A stretch of 64,000 nucleotides of DNA from Helianthus annuus (lineage: Eukaryota > Streptophyta > Magnoliopsida > Asterales > Asteraceae), in assembly GCF_002127325.2 (NCBI RefSeq), contig NC_035448.2, forward strand, positions 84,712,087 to 84,776,086, written 5' to 3'. Every line of letters starts with the position of its first letter. Position 1 is the stretch's first letter. Shown in pieces: positions 20,008 through 31,846 of this stretch. Position numbers and translations under genes: made by a program. The notes below the pieces were generated by a model. The model searched no databases. It had not been told where the DNA came from and was given only the letters and a program-made list of their open reading frames with translations.

Positions 20008-20155
20008 ATGTCGATTCAAAGGAACACCGATACCAGCAACCCTCTGCCGACGACAGAAGCGGAATTACAAGAACGCATCTCACAGGCCATCGCACAGCAC
20101 GAGGCGCTTCGCTCCAAACGCAGTGGAGGTACCTCAGGAAATAACCCCCCTAACG
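20008..20155 (+). pseudogene. element A gag, exon 1
   Basis: The ATG at 20008 starts 49 codons (MSIQRNTDTSNPLPTTEAEL, then ERISQAIAQHEAL) plus one base. The sequence ends ...AACG|GTAATG, a splice donor. The N-terminal segment is low in complexity and parallels the exon 1 of element B at 35731-35938 (shared EERISAAIAQYEA-like stretch). Confidence 0.65.
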
Positions 20156-20251
20156 GTAATGTTTAGTCACTTAAGACGCATTACAAAAAGTTTGGACATT
20201 TCCAAGGGTGCTTGCTAATGCCTTATGTGAATGATGTTGCGTATGTCGCAG
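20156..20251 (+). other. gag intron of element A (96 bp)
   Basis: It begins GTAATG and ends ATGTCGCAG. Its third in-frame codon is TAG, so unspliced RNA would end gag after about 51 residues. Splicing joins G|GC in phase 1 and gives NPPNGCTYKQFLNC, matching the spliced product of element B. Confidence 0.6.
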
Positions 20252-21188
20252 GCTGCACCTACAAGCAGTTCTTGAACTGCAAGCCACAAGATTTCGACAG
20301 CACTAGGGGTGCCGTAGCCTTTGTGCGTTGGGTTGAGAAGATGGATTCTGTTTTGAGTTTGAGCAAATGTACATATCTGGATTGTTTCTAGATGGGGTTC
20401 TATCATGGTGGAACCTTCAGGTTCGGACATTGGGTAAGACTGCTGCGTATGCTTTGACGTGGGACAAACTAAAAGAACTGATGCGTAAGAGATATTGCTC
20501 GAGGGCAGAAGTCCAGAAGTTGGAGACTGAACTGTGGAACTTGAAAATGGAAGGTTCAAAGATAGCTGAGTATGTGCAGAGATTTCACGATTTATCACAA
20601 GTTGCTTCGCGTCTGGTGGAACCAGAGTTTAAGAGGATCGAACGCTTCATCGGGGGATTGGCACCTCAGATTCTAAGCCTGGTGACAACATCTAAACCCC
20701 CAACGATCACCGATGCTATCGACTTAAGTGTGGCGCTCACTGAAGAAGCGATTAGATTAGGAAAATTTTCCACTTCGGAAGAGAAAAAGGAGACTCCTGT
20801 AGAGCTATCTGGAGATAACAAGAGAAAGCTCACAAACTTCAAGAAGGGTACTCGGGCGAATAGCAAGAATAGGGCCAAAAAGGGAAAAGAGTACATGGGT
20901 ATCCTACCTAAGTGCGACAATTGTCAACGTTATCATATCGGGCGATGCAGATATGGAAAATGTGAAAATTGTGGCAAACTGGGGCATGTCAAGGAAACTT
21001 GTAGGCAAGGTACTGGACATAGTAATGGAGGCCAAGATGGTAGCGAGAATCACGAAGGAAACAACGACAACAACGACTACCAAGGCAGGAAGAGTAGTGA
21101 GCAAAAACATGCTGAAGGTTGTTTTAACTGTGGAAGCAAGAAGCATTTCAGAAATTACTGCCCTAAAAACATTCAGGCACGTGGATGA
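20252..21188 (+). pseudogene. element A gag, capsid and nucleocapsid
   Basis: After the intron the capsid opens as CTYKQFLNCKPQDFD, and a small deletion near 20365 shifts the frame. From 20367 a long frame carries the Retrotran_gag core (LFLDGVLSWWNLQVRTLGKT, AEYVQRFHDLSQVASRLVEP) and two CCHC knuckles, CENCGKLGHVKETC and CFNCGSKKHFRNYC, both with all zinc ligands. The frame ends at a TGA at 21186-21188, just where protease should follow. Gag is the best preserved coding part of A, in keeping with a copy that needs to package its RNA even without its own pol. Confidence 0.75.
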
Positions 21189-22000
21189 AAGCTCAACACC
21201 GGAGCTAGGGAAATACGTCAGGAGACATCGGTACGTCCCATATTAGCATCTGTGCTGCTAGATACTGTTGCCAATTTTAGCTTCGCATCTCTAGAGTTTA
21301 AGAGAATACTTAGTTTAGTAGCAAGTAAATTAGATAGCCCGTACTCGATAGAACTAGTTAAGGGGAAGCTTCGACGTGGAAATTGGGATGGATTGGTTGT
21401 CGAGCAATCGAGCGGAGATTGTTATCCGCATCCTGATGGCAAACGAAGAAAAGATCATGATTCATGAAGCAAGATACACCCCTACGGATTATAAGTCATT
21501 GAAGACACGGAAGTTTTCGCACAAAGGATGTATTGCCTTCTTGGTTCATGTCGTGGACAAGGGAGCCAAAGAACCTAAGCTCAAAGATATCCCGGTGATA
21601 AGGGAGTATCCTGAAGTCTTCCCCAAAGACTTGTCAGGATTACCTCCTCAACGACAAGTTGAGTTCCACATGAACTAGGTTCTAGTCTTTGTGCCTGTAG
21701 CTAAGACACCCCATCGACTTGCACTTCCTGAGATACAAGATTTGCCAACGCAGCTTCAGAAGTTGCCAGATAGGGGGATTTATAAGGCAAGCGTTTTGCC
21801 CTAAGGAGTTTCAGTACTGTTCGACAAGGAGAAGGACGATGATTCTCAAATGAGCATCAACTACCAGAAGCTGAGCAAGCTAACTAACAAGAGTCGGTAA
21901 CTCTTGCTGAGGATTAACGATTTATTTAACTAACTACAAGGATCCAACTACTATTCTAAGACTGATCGTTGATCGAGTACCATTAGCTGTGAATTCAGTG
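21189..22000 (+). pseudogene. element A protease and early RT remnant
   Basis: The protease active site reads LDTVANFSF, where D-(S/T)-G-A is required, so the catalytic loop is lost. About 40 residues of protease are missing between ELVKGKL (21364) and IGMDWLSSN (21384). The RT start is recognisable (REYPEVFPKDLSGLPPQRQV, then a damaged palm start) up to a DLFN/LQGSNYYSKTD region near 21930-21965, broken by stops near 21678, 21803, 21900 and 21932. Nothing of the RT catalytic centre, RNase H or integrase follows. Confidence 0.7.
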
Positions 22001-23880
22001 TAAAAGCGTACCAAGTACAGTGAGACAGCAACTTGTTTTAATCATACACTAAAATTGTGTTTCCTACACGATGCACAAAACAGTTTTACACAGACTACGA
22101 AACTTTGAGAACCTAGAAAACATGAACTTAGGACCTTTGGGAACTCAGGTCAAAACTCGTAAAGGTTGTCACTTAGCAACCACACCTGTTAACTCAAACA
22201 AACCCCATTATTCTGACGTATATGCTATATCAGTTAACCAAACAGGTAAAGCACTCAAATTTCTTATATTGAAATTTCCACTTTTGCTTCTACCAAGTAG
22301 AGTTTTGCATCTCTACTTCTCCTAATGATAGTTGTACCATGACGATTTTCTTCACTAGAGCAAACACTCCTTTGCCTCGATACTTGATCATTCCTTCATT
22401 ATAGCGAATACTCATTGTTTCACTTCTTGGAAACTCATATGCTACACATGCACCATTTGTTATGCATGTGGTATCGTTTCGAATAAACGCTTCATTGAAG
22501 TTCAAATATTATTTTGCTAAAGCTAATTATTGGTTTATGATTCGAATAACCTACATTATTGTAATTGTTGGATCCTTTGCTATCAAGTCAACACACTTTC
22601 TTGAAACTTCTTTTCTTTCAAGTTACCTTCATGGTTTATCTTTGTAACCATGCCGAAATTCCCTTATCGATACCTACGTTTATTGACCGACTACGCTGAA
22701 ACCAAGTTCAATTGCTTAAACTTATCTATTTCGCATATTCAATTCAAGACACCATATGATGTATTGAGAGCATCATATTCAAATTCATTTTTGCAAGCGT
22801 TTCTTTTGTCCCGAGTCGTAGTAGGCTTGTTTGGTCTGCGACTCCATTAAGTCGTCTGTTGGTTTCGACACCTTGTGGTGATGTTTTCACAGAATTTGAA
22901 GATTGCGCTAAACTTGATTACTCATTTCATACACGGATTTAATTGTTTACTTATTGACTTGCTCTAAATCCGTTTTGTTTATCACGATTAAAGCGGTCTC
23001 AACACAGTTGTGTGTTAAGACAATGGTACATAGATTCATTTCATATCACGGTGTACCTCCTAACGATTCTTTCATTGTCGATCGAATGCCTTGCGGTACT
23101 TATTACTTTTTCATCTTCGATCGGAAACAATGGCTCTTTGATGTTCTATATTCAATTGAAAGGTCCTACTATGCCGTTTGAATCAAATCCTCAGGATTGT
23201 TTCATTACACTTTCATTTGATCTCAAGCACGGTGAACTTGTTAGGTCACCGCTATTATTGAATATGTCAATTACGACACCTTGTGGTGTCATTACAAATT
23301 TGTAGCTTGTGCTAATCATGGTCAACCGTTTCACACAAAACTACACATACTTTTGTTTGACTTGTCATTTAAACATTCCTAATGCAACTACAAATTAAGA
23401 CAATGATACACCAGATTCGCTTGTATTTCATTCGGTGTATTTTCACAATTCAAGAATGTCAGCACACTAATCCTTACCAATTATTTATTCGAAAGTTGAC
23501 AGATCATCTTCATGATACCATCATATTCAAGTTGTTGATTTTGAGTTCATATAGCGGATGCTATGGTTATTGAAAACTCATTTGCATATTGTGAACGATT
23601 GCTTGAAAGTCCATTGGTCAAAACTCCTTTGTTGCACCCCTGTTAACTAAGTTACACTAGATTATACATCTATACATCTCGTGTCCTTTGACATCCAATG
23701 CTAGAACACATACCTTTTAACCATTGGGTTCTTGTTGTTGTAATATATTCTTGGATTCACCTGATTCGAATAAGATTTGATTCGGTTTTGTGGTTATCTA
23801 CCTCAGTATTATTCATATACATACACACATAATGTAACACTAATGAGTTAAGGTAGTATAAATTTCGATGACGAAATTTT
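22001..23880 (+). other. non-coding interior of element A, no pol
   Basis: About 1.9 kb where RT, RNase H and integrase should lie. No polymerase or integrase motif is visible in any frame, and the open frames are short (up to about 97 codons). The word GACACCTTGTGGTG recurs at 22868 and 23275, and TAAGACAATGGTACA/TAAGACAATGATACA at 23016 and 23397, suggesting old internal duplication. I see no gene here. Confidence 0.5.
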
Positions 23881-23886
23881 CTTAAT

Positions 23887-23896
23887 AGGGGGAGAA
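23887..23896 (+). other. polypurine tract of element A
   Basis: AGGGGGAGAA directly precedes the 3' LTR and is the expected plus-strand primer site. Confidence 0.8.
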
Positions 23897-26800
23897 TGTG
23901 ACAACTGCCAAATTTGCATGCATCTGTACAATTAATTAGACAATAATTAATGAGTAATGACTATGCGATTTACAATTTATGACTTGAATTGCTTTCTGGC
24001 TACTGCCATATACATACATGTGCATCACATATTTCTTAATGTTATATCATTACTGCATAAGGACTTTATTGACTTAGACGATGCATGAAACACAGTTAGC
24101 ACATTTATCAGACAAATCAGAAAAATGCTACAAATCAGAAAAATGCTGACAGAGTTCAGCAGATAGACAAACGTTGTATTGAGACACAGAATGAGCCAGA
24201 GACCAAGTCTTACACTAGTATAGTGTGTAGGAAAGTAAGGATCATAAAACTGCCTTCCTAGTGATAGTTTAAGTGCCGGAAAGTGCCTAAAACTCACATA
24301 AACTGCAGAATTAAGCAAAATTCAGCATTTAAACGCATTAATATCATACAGAAATACGCTTAAATGGTCCTGAATGCTTTCCTAAGTGCCGGGAATCAAA
24401 ACTGTCACAAAAGGTGACATAAAGCACACTAAACTGCGAAGTTTAGCACTTTAACGAACAGTAACGAACCGAACAACCGGACACTACCCGAAACATCAAA
24501 TTTACACTAGAAGCACTGTTTTAATTTTTTCAAGCTAGTTATGATCCCCAAACATCATAACACCTCCTAAAATATCTAATAACTGAAACACGTAACCGAT
24601 ACTTGAATTTCAAGTAGATTGAAACTAAATGGTTAGCACCTACACCTAGACCCCCCCACCTAGTTCATGGCCCAAAAGTGGGTCCCACCCTTGATTTTAT
24701 TGGCTTATAAAATGAGATCTTGCCTCACTCTTTTGGAACAAAAAATCTATAAAAGATCTTGAGAATTTGGATATAAGTATGGCACATTAGTATCATATCT
24801 TCATTCTTTCACCTAAACAACACTTTCACCCTTCCTCTTCTCCTCTCTTTGGCTCACGGCCAAGAACAACAACACTATCATCATCATCATCAACCATTTT
24901 CCATCCATTCCACATATGTACCAAGGTGTAAGAAGGTATATTAGGGAGATTGGGGCTTTCGGAAGTTGAAGGACCTTCACCATTGGCTTTTATCCACTTG
25001 TTTTCTCCTCTTGATAATCCCTAGCCTTGTGCTAGTGGTAGGAGGCTTGATCTTGCTATTTTACTTCCATTTCAAGTGGTTAAAAGAAGAAACATAATGT
25101 TAATCATCAAGAACACTAAGAATCATGAGAAGTAAACTTGAACATAAGCTTAAAATGTGAAGTAATCTTGATTAATATGAGTTGTTGTGCATGTTGATCT
25201 TTGATTGTTTGTAAAAATGATGATGATCATCACAATATCTTGTTAGATCATGATTAAAAACATAGTTTAGCAAGATGTGAAAGTAGAAATTGTTGTAGGA
25301 TAATGGATCATCCACATAAAGATCATGAACTTGAAAGAATACTTTGTTTTCTTGAAAATTGATTGACAAAGTAAGTTGTTAAACATATAGATCTAAAGAT
25401 TTATAAATGGTATTTCAAAGGAGCCAAGTTAAAAACATAAGTTTCATATAATCTTGGTTCTTACATAAACAAGACTTATTTTTAGTGATTAACCAAGTGT
25501 AGAAACACTTGTGTAACAAGAAAATTTTATAAAGAAACATTTTTATAAAACATGATTACAAGTTGTAAACATCTAAATCATTCAAGAATGAAGTTTTCAA
25601 ATAAACAACCACACTTTAAAGGGTAACTAAACTTACTAAACACACTACCAGGTTACTGCAAATTTTTACAAATATTCAAGTTCATGAAGTAGTGAAATAT
25701 GCATGATTTTGGCAAGATTGGTAAGTAAAGGTTGTTTGTTGATAATTGTAAATTGATTGTGATGATTTTTGCAAAAGAAAATGATATGCTTGAAAGCATG
25801 GAAACCTCCATTTTTAGGGGAAACTATGGCAAAATTTTCTGAATATATTAACACTTAGAAAAATATTTTAAACAAATATTTACAAGTGTATTTTAACCAT
25901 GAGTTTTCCATATAAACTTTTCCATAATTTTTGTTACAAAAATATAAATACTGGATGTTGGTTTTCAGAAATAAAAGTAACTAAACATGTATTTAGAAAA
26001 ATATATATATTTAGAAGTCACCATGTGTGTGATTACTTGTATATTATGTGTAGTAGTTATATTATTTTGGTGCTTGAAATAATATAACTCATCAAAATAC
26101 CAAAAATTACAATCCAAAATATTACCAAAATTCCGAGGAATAAATATATAAGGAATACCCAAAATACAGGTAGAACCTAACAAAGGAATATAACTCACAA
26201 AATATTCCGGAAAATTATTTACAAGTATATTTTTGTAATTGGTATTTTGAACACCAAGAGAATGAAAATGGGATTTTCATGATTACTACAAAGTTATATC
26301 ATATTTTTGACAAGGGAAAAATATATTATTTTTGGCATGTATGAATATGTATTTTTCTTGAAATTTTTAGAAGATATATTATTTTTAAGAAAAATATATT
26401 TTCTTACACACACGAAATACAATATTTTGAGGCGAAAGATATAATTTCCCGAATAAATATGAAATATGTCATTTTTGGAGAAAAATGAGTTTATATGTAT
26501 ATTTTCAAGTTAGACATGAAAATATATTATCTTTGAAACTTATGAGAAAATACAAATGTTTTTGCCAAAAGAAAAATTATAAATAATTTTTCTAGATAAT
26601 ATTTACTACAATATATATTCTGGAAATATATATTGGTGGGCTTTTATTAAAGATAATATTCTGGAATAATTAATATGAAATTAAGTATAAAGAATACTTA
26701 ATGAATACAATAAAAATTTGTATCCTCGTATGTATGAACAAACACCGGAATACGACCCTAATACATGGCAAGACTATACAAGTGAAAGATACCCCATCAT

Positions 26801-27935
26801 TGGGAAGAATATACAAGTATAAATACTTGGGAAGTATTAAGTTGATATATATTGTTTTAACAGTTATTCCAAAATTTAATAAATATAATTTAAGTTAAAA
26901 TATTTATTATTTTGACAAATAATTATATAACTTGGAATAATGATGAAGACACTTGGAAACCTAACTCAAAGGCACTAATTAATACTAAGGCAAGGCACGG
27001 CCCGCTCGTCTAATAAGACCATAGTACATTGTAGGTAGTTGTGTACACCAGAGGAAACTTTGAGTTACAGGCGGATTCGAAGAACGCAAAACTGTGAGTT
27101 CATGTCCCCCTTTTCTTTAAAATGTTTTGTTTATTAACTTTGGGGGTGAAGTACATGTTACAAAATGATTACCTACAATTACAATTGGTATGGTTAGCTT
27201 TGGAAAGTACAGTAGATCATGTGAATGGGTAGGCGCACTCTTAAGACCACTAATCCTCGTGTTAGGACCGAGGGATATGAGTGATAGATCTATTCGGGTG
27301 TAGTGAGCCCCACCCATGCGCCCGCCGAATGAGCCATGTGGTGACTATGTCTTACACCCGGAAGCCCGGTGTGAAGTTTGCTAGGTTTGAGTCTTCCTGC
27401 ATCATGTCACGTTTATTAATGTATTAGCTACACATTAATTGATCTGTTTCCTTGTTGCTTTCATACCGGATTTCAACTACATACAAACATACTTACAAAG
27501 GTTTCAAAGGTTTATTCACAAACACACACATGAACTCGCTCAACTTTTGTTGATGTTTTCAAACTACATGCATTTCAGGAAACTAAGTATGGATCTGGCG
27601 GGCGTTAAAGTTTCAAGTGTTGTCTGGAATAAAAGGTGTCATCCGGTGTCGAATGATTTAGAGTGTGTATCCTATCTTGGATAGAATACATGTTTCAAAG
27701 GTTGGTTATCATTAATGTCTTTTAAAAAGTCCTTATGGAACTTAAAACCTGTTGGTGTTGTATTTTGAATGCGAAGTCTGTGTTTTTGGGGTTAAATTAA
27801 TGTTGTTATAATGTTTCAAAACTTAATCAATGGATGAACATCTTGGATTTATCATATAGTTGTTTGTTATGGTTGAATGCAATTATATTCAGCAAGTCAC
27901 ACCAAATCACGCTTCGCAAAAGTCATGGTGTGACA
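23897..27935 (+). repeat. 3' LTR of element A
   Basis: 4039 bp from TGTGACAACTGCC to GGTGTGACA, very similar to the 5' LTR by eye. It contains the empty LINE site near 27794 and a single copy of the 106-bp unit duplicated in the 5' LTR. The TTTTG duplication follows at 27936-27940. It shows no supported gene. Confidence 0.93.
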
Positions 27936-28000
27936 TTTTGAATCTGAAACTAATGAAATCACATCGATTCTTGTGAATTTGATCTCTGCAATCGAGCTCC

Positions 28001-28013
28001 TGCTCTGATACCA
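28001..28013 (-). other. primer binding site of the copia element
   Basis: On the minus strand it reads TGGTATCAGAGCA, complementary to initiator tRNA-Met, two bases from the LTR end. The short leader piece 27936-28000 joins to 7850 across gypsy A. Confidence 0.85.
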
Positions 28014-28015
28014 CT

Positions 28016-28470
28016 TGTGAGCGTGTTGTAGGACCGTAAACGACTCCCAAACGATTGCGTAACGACACGTGTTACGTGCGGAATCCGTACACGTGCATGG
28101 ACCGAACACAAGAACGTATATAAACTATGATTCGATTGAATGTTTAACAATATACAAGCACCGTGAATCACCTTTGCTACTTTCTCTTTCTAGACTCTCT
28201 CTCTAAGCTCCAAGCTCTCCAAATAGCAAATGTGGCAAAAGTTCTAAAAACTAAACATAACACTCCTATTTATAGGCCATGGCAATAAGGAAGGTTTCCT
28301 TATTTACAATAATGCCATTCCCCTATTTTTACATAATAAAACCTTGTTTATGCTTAGTTTTCTGCTACGTTTCGGATTGACGGAGGCGATAGACATTCGT
28401 GCACTTACACGCCCTACCTAGACAATACGTATTTACATTCACACCGAGTTCTATCAATGTTTTTGCAACA
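28016..28470 (-). repeat. probable 5' LTR of the copia element
   Basis: It starts TGTGAGCGTGTTG next to the primer site, and a plausible outer end TTTTGCAACA lies at 28461-28470, giving TG...CA and about 455 bp. A minus-strand TATA box (TATAAATA, 28267-28274) lies about 200 bp inside, as expected. The partner LTR is outside the window, so the outer boundary is a guess and no duplication could be checked. Confidence 0.55.
28267..28274 (-). promoter_or_regulatory. TATA box of the copia LTR
   Basis: TATAAATA on the minus strand, about 250 nt upstream of the primer site. Confidence 0.5.
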
Positions 28471-29165
28471 TCAATTAAGTGTGAATTCATAAGCCAAAAT
28501 CATATCAGTCTTTCCTTCATTATCCATCCACTACTGCACCTGAAACAACTATTTATACATAGTTAAAAATCGTTTGTGATCAAAATCATTATGATAAAAA
28601 GTTACCATTCAGTAAAATTCGAAGCTTTCTTTGCCTAGAAAGAGAATCAACTTCCCTCTGGCGTTTGTTGGGCCAAAAGGAAAGACTATTATGGTTATAA
28701 TGTGATGGGTGAAGAATGAGAAATCATTTGAATGCAAAGTATTTAATAGTAAAAAGTTCATAAAAGAACATGATTTTTATGTTGAAATAGTAGAAAGATA
28801 ATTACTCGACTATGCTCGTACTGGTTAGAATAGTTACCACTTTCGTACTTACGATATTTAAAATGATTTTACAATTACGAAAAACATATGACCTTTCATG
28901 TTTTTCTTATTCGGGGAAGTAGAAAGCAAGTTATATACATGAAATAAACATGGGCAGAAAAGTACCTAACTCAAACCAATAGGCAATGAAAACTGTAAAA
29001 AATAAAAAAATTACAAAAAGAAACAAACTTCAAATATTAGATTACCAGATTATACAACTCTAAAGACCTGCCGGGAGATTCGGATGAAAGGTGTTTACAC
29101 TAGGAAAGTGGTCCTATAATTTAAAACGGATAGTGTAAAAGTGTCTCTCAAAAGTAACAAAAGTT

Positions 29166-29421
29166 AAAGTGCACAAATTTTAACGCTATTTTACTAATTT
29201 CGTGAAAATAATGTTAAAAGAGGGGGATGGTTAATCATGAATCATGTGGTGGCGTTTACGCCCTGCTTGCGATATACGCATATAATGTATATATGTGTGG
29301 GCACTCGCGGGGGGGGGGGGGGGTGGGAGTGAAAGTACACTAGTTTTAATGTTATTTTACTAATTTCGTGAAAACAATGTTAAAAGAGGGGGATGGTTAA
29401 TCATGCATCATGTGGTGGCGT
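29166..29421. repeat. two 90-bp direct repeats around a G15 tract
   Basis: The unit at 29166-29255 is repeated at 29332-29421 with roughly 92% identity by eye (shared ACTAATTTCGTGAAAA and GATGGTTAATCATG). The spacer carries short ATAT runs and a 15-base G homopolymer at 29309-29323. Confidence 0.85.
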
Positions 29422-29499
29422 TGTGAGCCGAAAGACAAGGGAGTACAGCACTAATTAGCCTTTGTCTTAATTGCCGAGTGTTTTGTGCCTTATGTCCAA

Positions 29500-29660
29500 G
29501 GTTTGTTGCAAAACTACCATCGAGTCGGGTGTCTCACTGGAAGCAGCCTCTCAATTCCTACGGGGTAGAGGTAAGGCTATCTATATCTTACCCTCCTCAG
29601 ACCCTACCTTAGCTTTGCTATTGGTGGGATTTACTAAGTATGATGATGATGATATGGGAT
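29500..29660 (+). mobile_element. SINE-like element (3' part)
   Basis: The stretch GGAAGCAGCCTCTCAATTCC, then GGGGTAGAGGTAAGGC, CAGACCCTACCTTAGC and GGTGGGATTTACTAAGTATG ends in (ATG)4-like repeats. This is the body typical of plant tRNA-derived SINEs with a simple-repeat tail. The tRNA-like 5' head was not confirmed and the copy looks old. It carries no protein. Confidence 0.65.
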
Positions 29661-29934
29661 TCCATACTTCGGAGGAGTTATACTCTCATTCAGAATCAAG
29701 TACGTAGAACTGGTGAATTGATACTCTTAGTCTATAGATCAAGATGTGGAGGGTCAAGTACTACTATCCTTTTCAACCCTACATTAGAAACTTAGTTATG
29801 TGTGACGAAGAAAAATTGTTGACTTAAAGAAGTAAAAAAAACAACTAAAACCAAAGAATTACATATAATGCCACAATATCAAATCTAATATAAGTACCTT
29901 ATGTAGCTGATTGTAGCTAAGATCGATCGGTTGC

Positions 29935-31019
29935 TGTCATACCCCGACCACGTAAAACATCAAATTGTGGCAGAAACGTCGGGGAGTGTTCTAACAGAAT
30001 TATTGTTTCACAACCAAGGCATTCAAAGTTATATTTTATTTATCAAACATAAGTGTTACATTGTGTTAGAACAACTGAAACAAAGAGTACATAATGAAAT
30101 TAAACTAGTTCTAGCTTCATTTTAAGTCTCTAAGGCACAGGTCCGTCCTAGTGTGTCACGAACATCCTATGCAACAGCTCCTGAAAACACATGTGAAAAT
30201 AGGTACGTCAGCATAAAAATGCCTGTGGGATACATAGGTTTTATGAAAATAGGATTCATGACTTAGGTTTAAAGAAAATGTTTAATAAAATTAGTCATGA
30301 ATCTTGTTAAATGTTTTCTTGTATAAATTATTTGAAAAGCGATAATAAAATCAGATGATAAGTATATGTAAAAGAATAATGTATGGTTAAATGAATAACC
30401 AAGTAAAATGAGTTTGTATAAATCAAGTTATTTGTAAAACAATGTTTAAGTGGAAATATGTTGTAAATGTAATATGTCTAAACTGAAATAATTTAAATAA
30501 TGCTACAATATGTAATATCCTACAAGCACTTATATATAGGAAGTACCAGCGGCGTATCCACCATGCTTGTATTATATTACACATGCATCGTTACTTAAAT
30601 CACTTAAACAAACCACCAATGTATAAAGTTCATGTTTAAACCAATTGTCAAATGTTCTTGTATAAACCATGTCAAATGTTAAAAGTCAAAATGTAGTCAT
30701 GTAATGTATAACAAATGTTATGTATGATAAGCAAAATGTAATCACTTAAACCAAATGTAAAAATGTACAAAACAAAGTATTTTGAATATATCAAAAAGTT
30801 GTGCTTTGCAAAATAAATGCATGTTTTACTGATACAAACACTTATGCGGTAAGTTAAACGCAAACATTCAAGCCTTGAGACAGAAGGATAACCCTAAAGT
30901 AAAGGTTATCAAAAGAATGTTTTCGGATTCAGTCATTCCTCACATCCAAACAAACCTAGGATGTCAGGAATGGGATTTGTCAAGTCCTATGGTACCACTA
31001 CTTACTATCGAGCGGCGTA
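29935..31019 (-). repeat. gypsy LTR fragment E, cut by element F
   Basis: It starts TGTCATACCCCGACCACG, a gypsy LTR end like those of C and F, and runs until F begins at 31020. The continuation right of F is not in the window. There is no coding content. GCGGCGTATCC at 30549 and GCGGCGTAT at 31012 are similar words, the second being the F insertion point. Orientation is inferred from the end sequence. Confidence 0.6.
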
Positions 31020-31846
31020 TGTCACACCCCTAAAATACCACAAGCGGAAACCCCCGCGAGGAGTGTGACGTACCAGGATCTAGCCACCAATCATATTGAA
31101 CTCATAGGTATATTTGAATAAAACTTTCATTTATTAACATAAAGTATTACAACATTACAAATAAATTACAGTGTACAGCGGAAGCATATTTCATTCGTTA
31201 GGTGTTTATAAGCCATATGTAAAATCCATTAGTCTTGTGTTGCAATTCCACGTATCCCGACCCATGACCACTCCAGCCTCCCAGACAGCAAGTTCCAATA
31301 ATATGCACCTAAAGACCTGCAAGGCATGTAACAACGAGTCAACAACAAAGTTGAGCGAGTTCACAGTTGGGTGTTCGTTTTAAGTTGTTTCCGAAAACAT
31401 AGTTTGTTTTTAGATGGCTTACTTGCCATGGGGGTTACCCCATAGTTAAAAATATGATTACCAGTTCCTTCTTTGCCACACCATAACCAGTGTTTTTATT
31501 TCCCAGTCCATATCCATAATCAGTGGGGGCTTCCCCATGTGAACCACTAGACTGTTACCATATCGACAATTGACGAACAATAGTTGTGCCCCACGTCAAT
31601 GTCTATCATCATTGACAGTTTGCCATGATCCATTAGTACATGCCCGTTCGAACGAAACGGTGTGAGGTTTGTCAAACCTAATAGCGCTATTAACTAATGA
31701 CCCGCTCGCCATCGGGATCGGTGATTAAGTCAATATAAAATGAGGGACTTCATGATAGAGTTTTTGTCTAGTAAGTTGTAAGGTTGTTGTCCTACCCAAG
31801 GAGTACGAACGTACATATTCTACCCAAGGAGAATACGCAGGATTAA
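31020..31846 (-). repeat. F 3' LTR, outer piece
   Basis: It runs from TGTCACACCCC to the ATTAA duplication of B. The repeated word CTACCCAAGGAG(A/T) occurs twice here (31793, 31821) and twice across the B insertion (53574, 53603), which supports joining the pieces. No gene. Confidence 0.75.

Larger units (their letters stand above)
7851..27935 (+). mobile_element. Ty3/gypsy element A (with a nested LINE)
   Basis: A complete LTR retrotransposon by structure. The 5' LTR is 7851-17716 (about 4.13 kb once the LINE is removed), primer site 17720-17731, polypurine tract 23887-23896, 3' LTR 23897-27935 (4039 bp). Perfect 5-bp TTTTG duplications lie at 7846-7850 and 27936-27940. Both LTRs start TGTGACAACTGCC and end GGTGTGACA. 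The internal 6.2 kb keeps an upstream acidic ORF, gag with a short intron, and pieces of protease and early RT. The rest of RT, RNase H and integrase is absent. The LTRs remain very similar, so the element probably moved with help from another copy's enzymes. Confidence 0.9.
1..28470 (-). mobile_element. Ty1/copia LTR retrotransposon, host of tower 1 (partial)
   Basis: The base element of the left half is read on the minus strand. In element order, the parts seen are: probable 5' LTR (28470-28016), primer site (28013-28001), leader (28000-27936, continuing 7850-5903), gag start at 5902, zinc-knuckle segment, then a coiled-coil gag/pol linker that is open to base 1. Protease, integrase, RT and the 3' LTR would lie left of the window. 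The assignment to copia rests on the gag shape: a UBN2/Retrotran_gag-like domain with a CCHC knuckle and a long charged linker. Two later insertions split it, the solo LTR at 1077-3877 and gypsy A at 7851-27935. Joining the flanks across each target-site duplication restores one continuous arrangement, which is the main evidence that these pieces are one element. Several frameshifts and stops make it non-functional. Confidence 0.75.
28471..29934. other. spacer between the two towers, no gene
   Basis: AT-rich sequence without a supported coding region. It contains a near-direct repeat (29166-29421), a 15-base G run (29309-29323) and SINE-like sequence (about 29500-29660). It may be old host DNA or an unrecognised older element. 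Confidence 0.5.

Noticed and set aside
22071..23573. Short frames in the interior of element A as small genes
   Set aside because: All short, AT-driven, without motifs; treated as decayed interior.
28016..28470. Confident outer boundary for the copia LTR
   Set aside because: The partner LTR is outside the window, so the CA end at 28470 cannot be verified; given only as probable.
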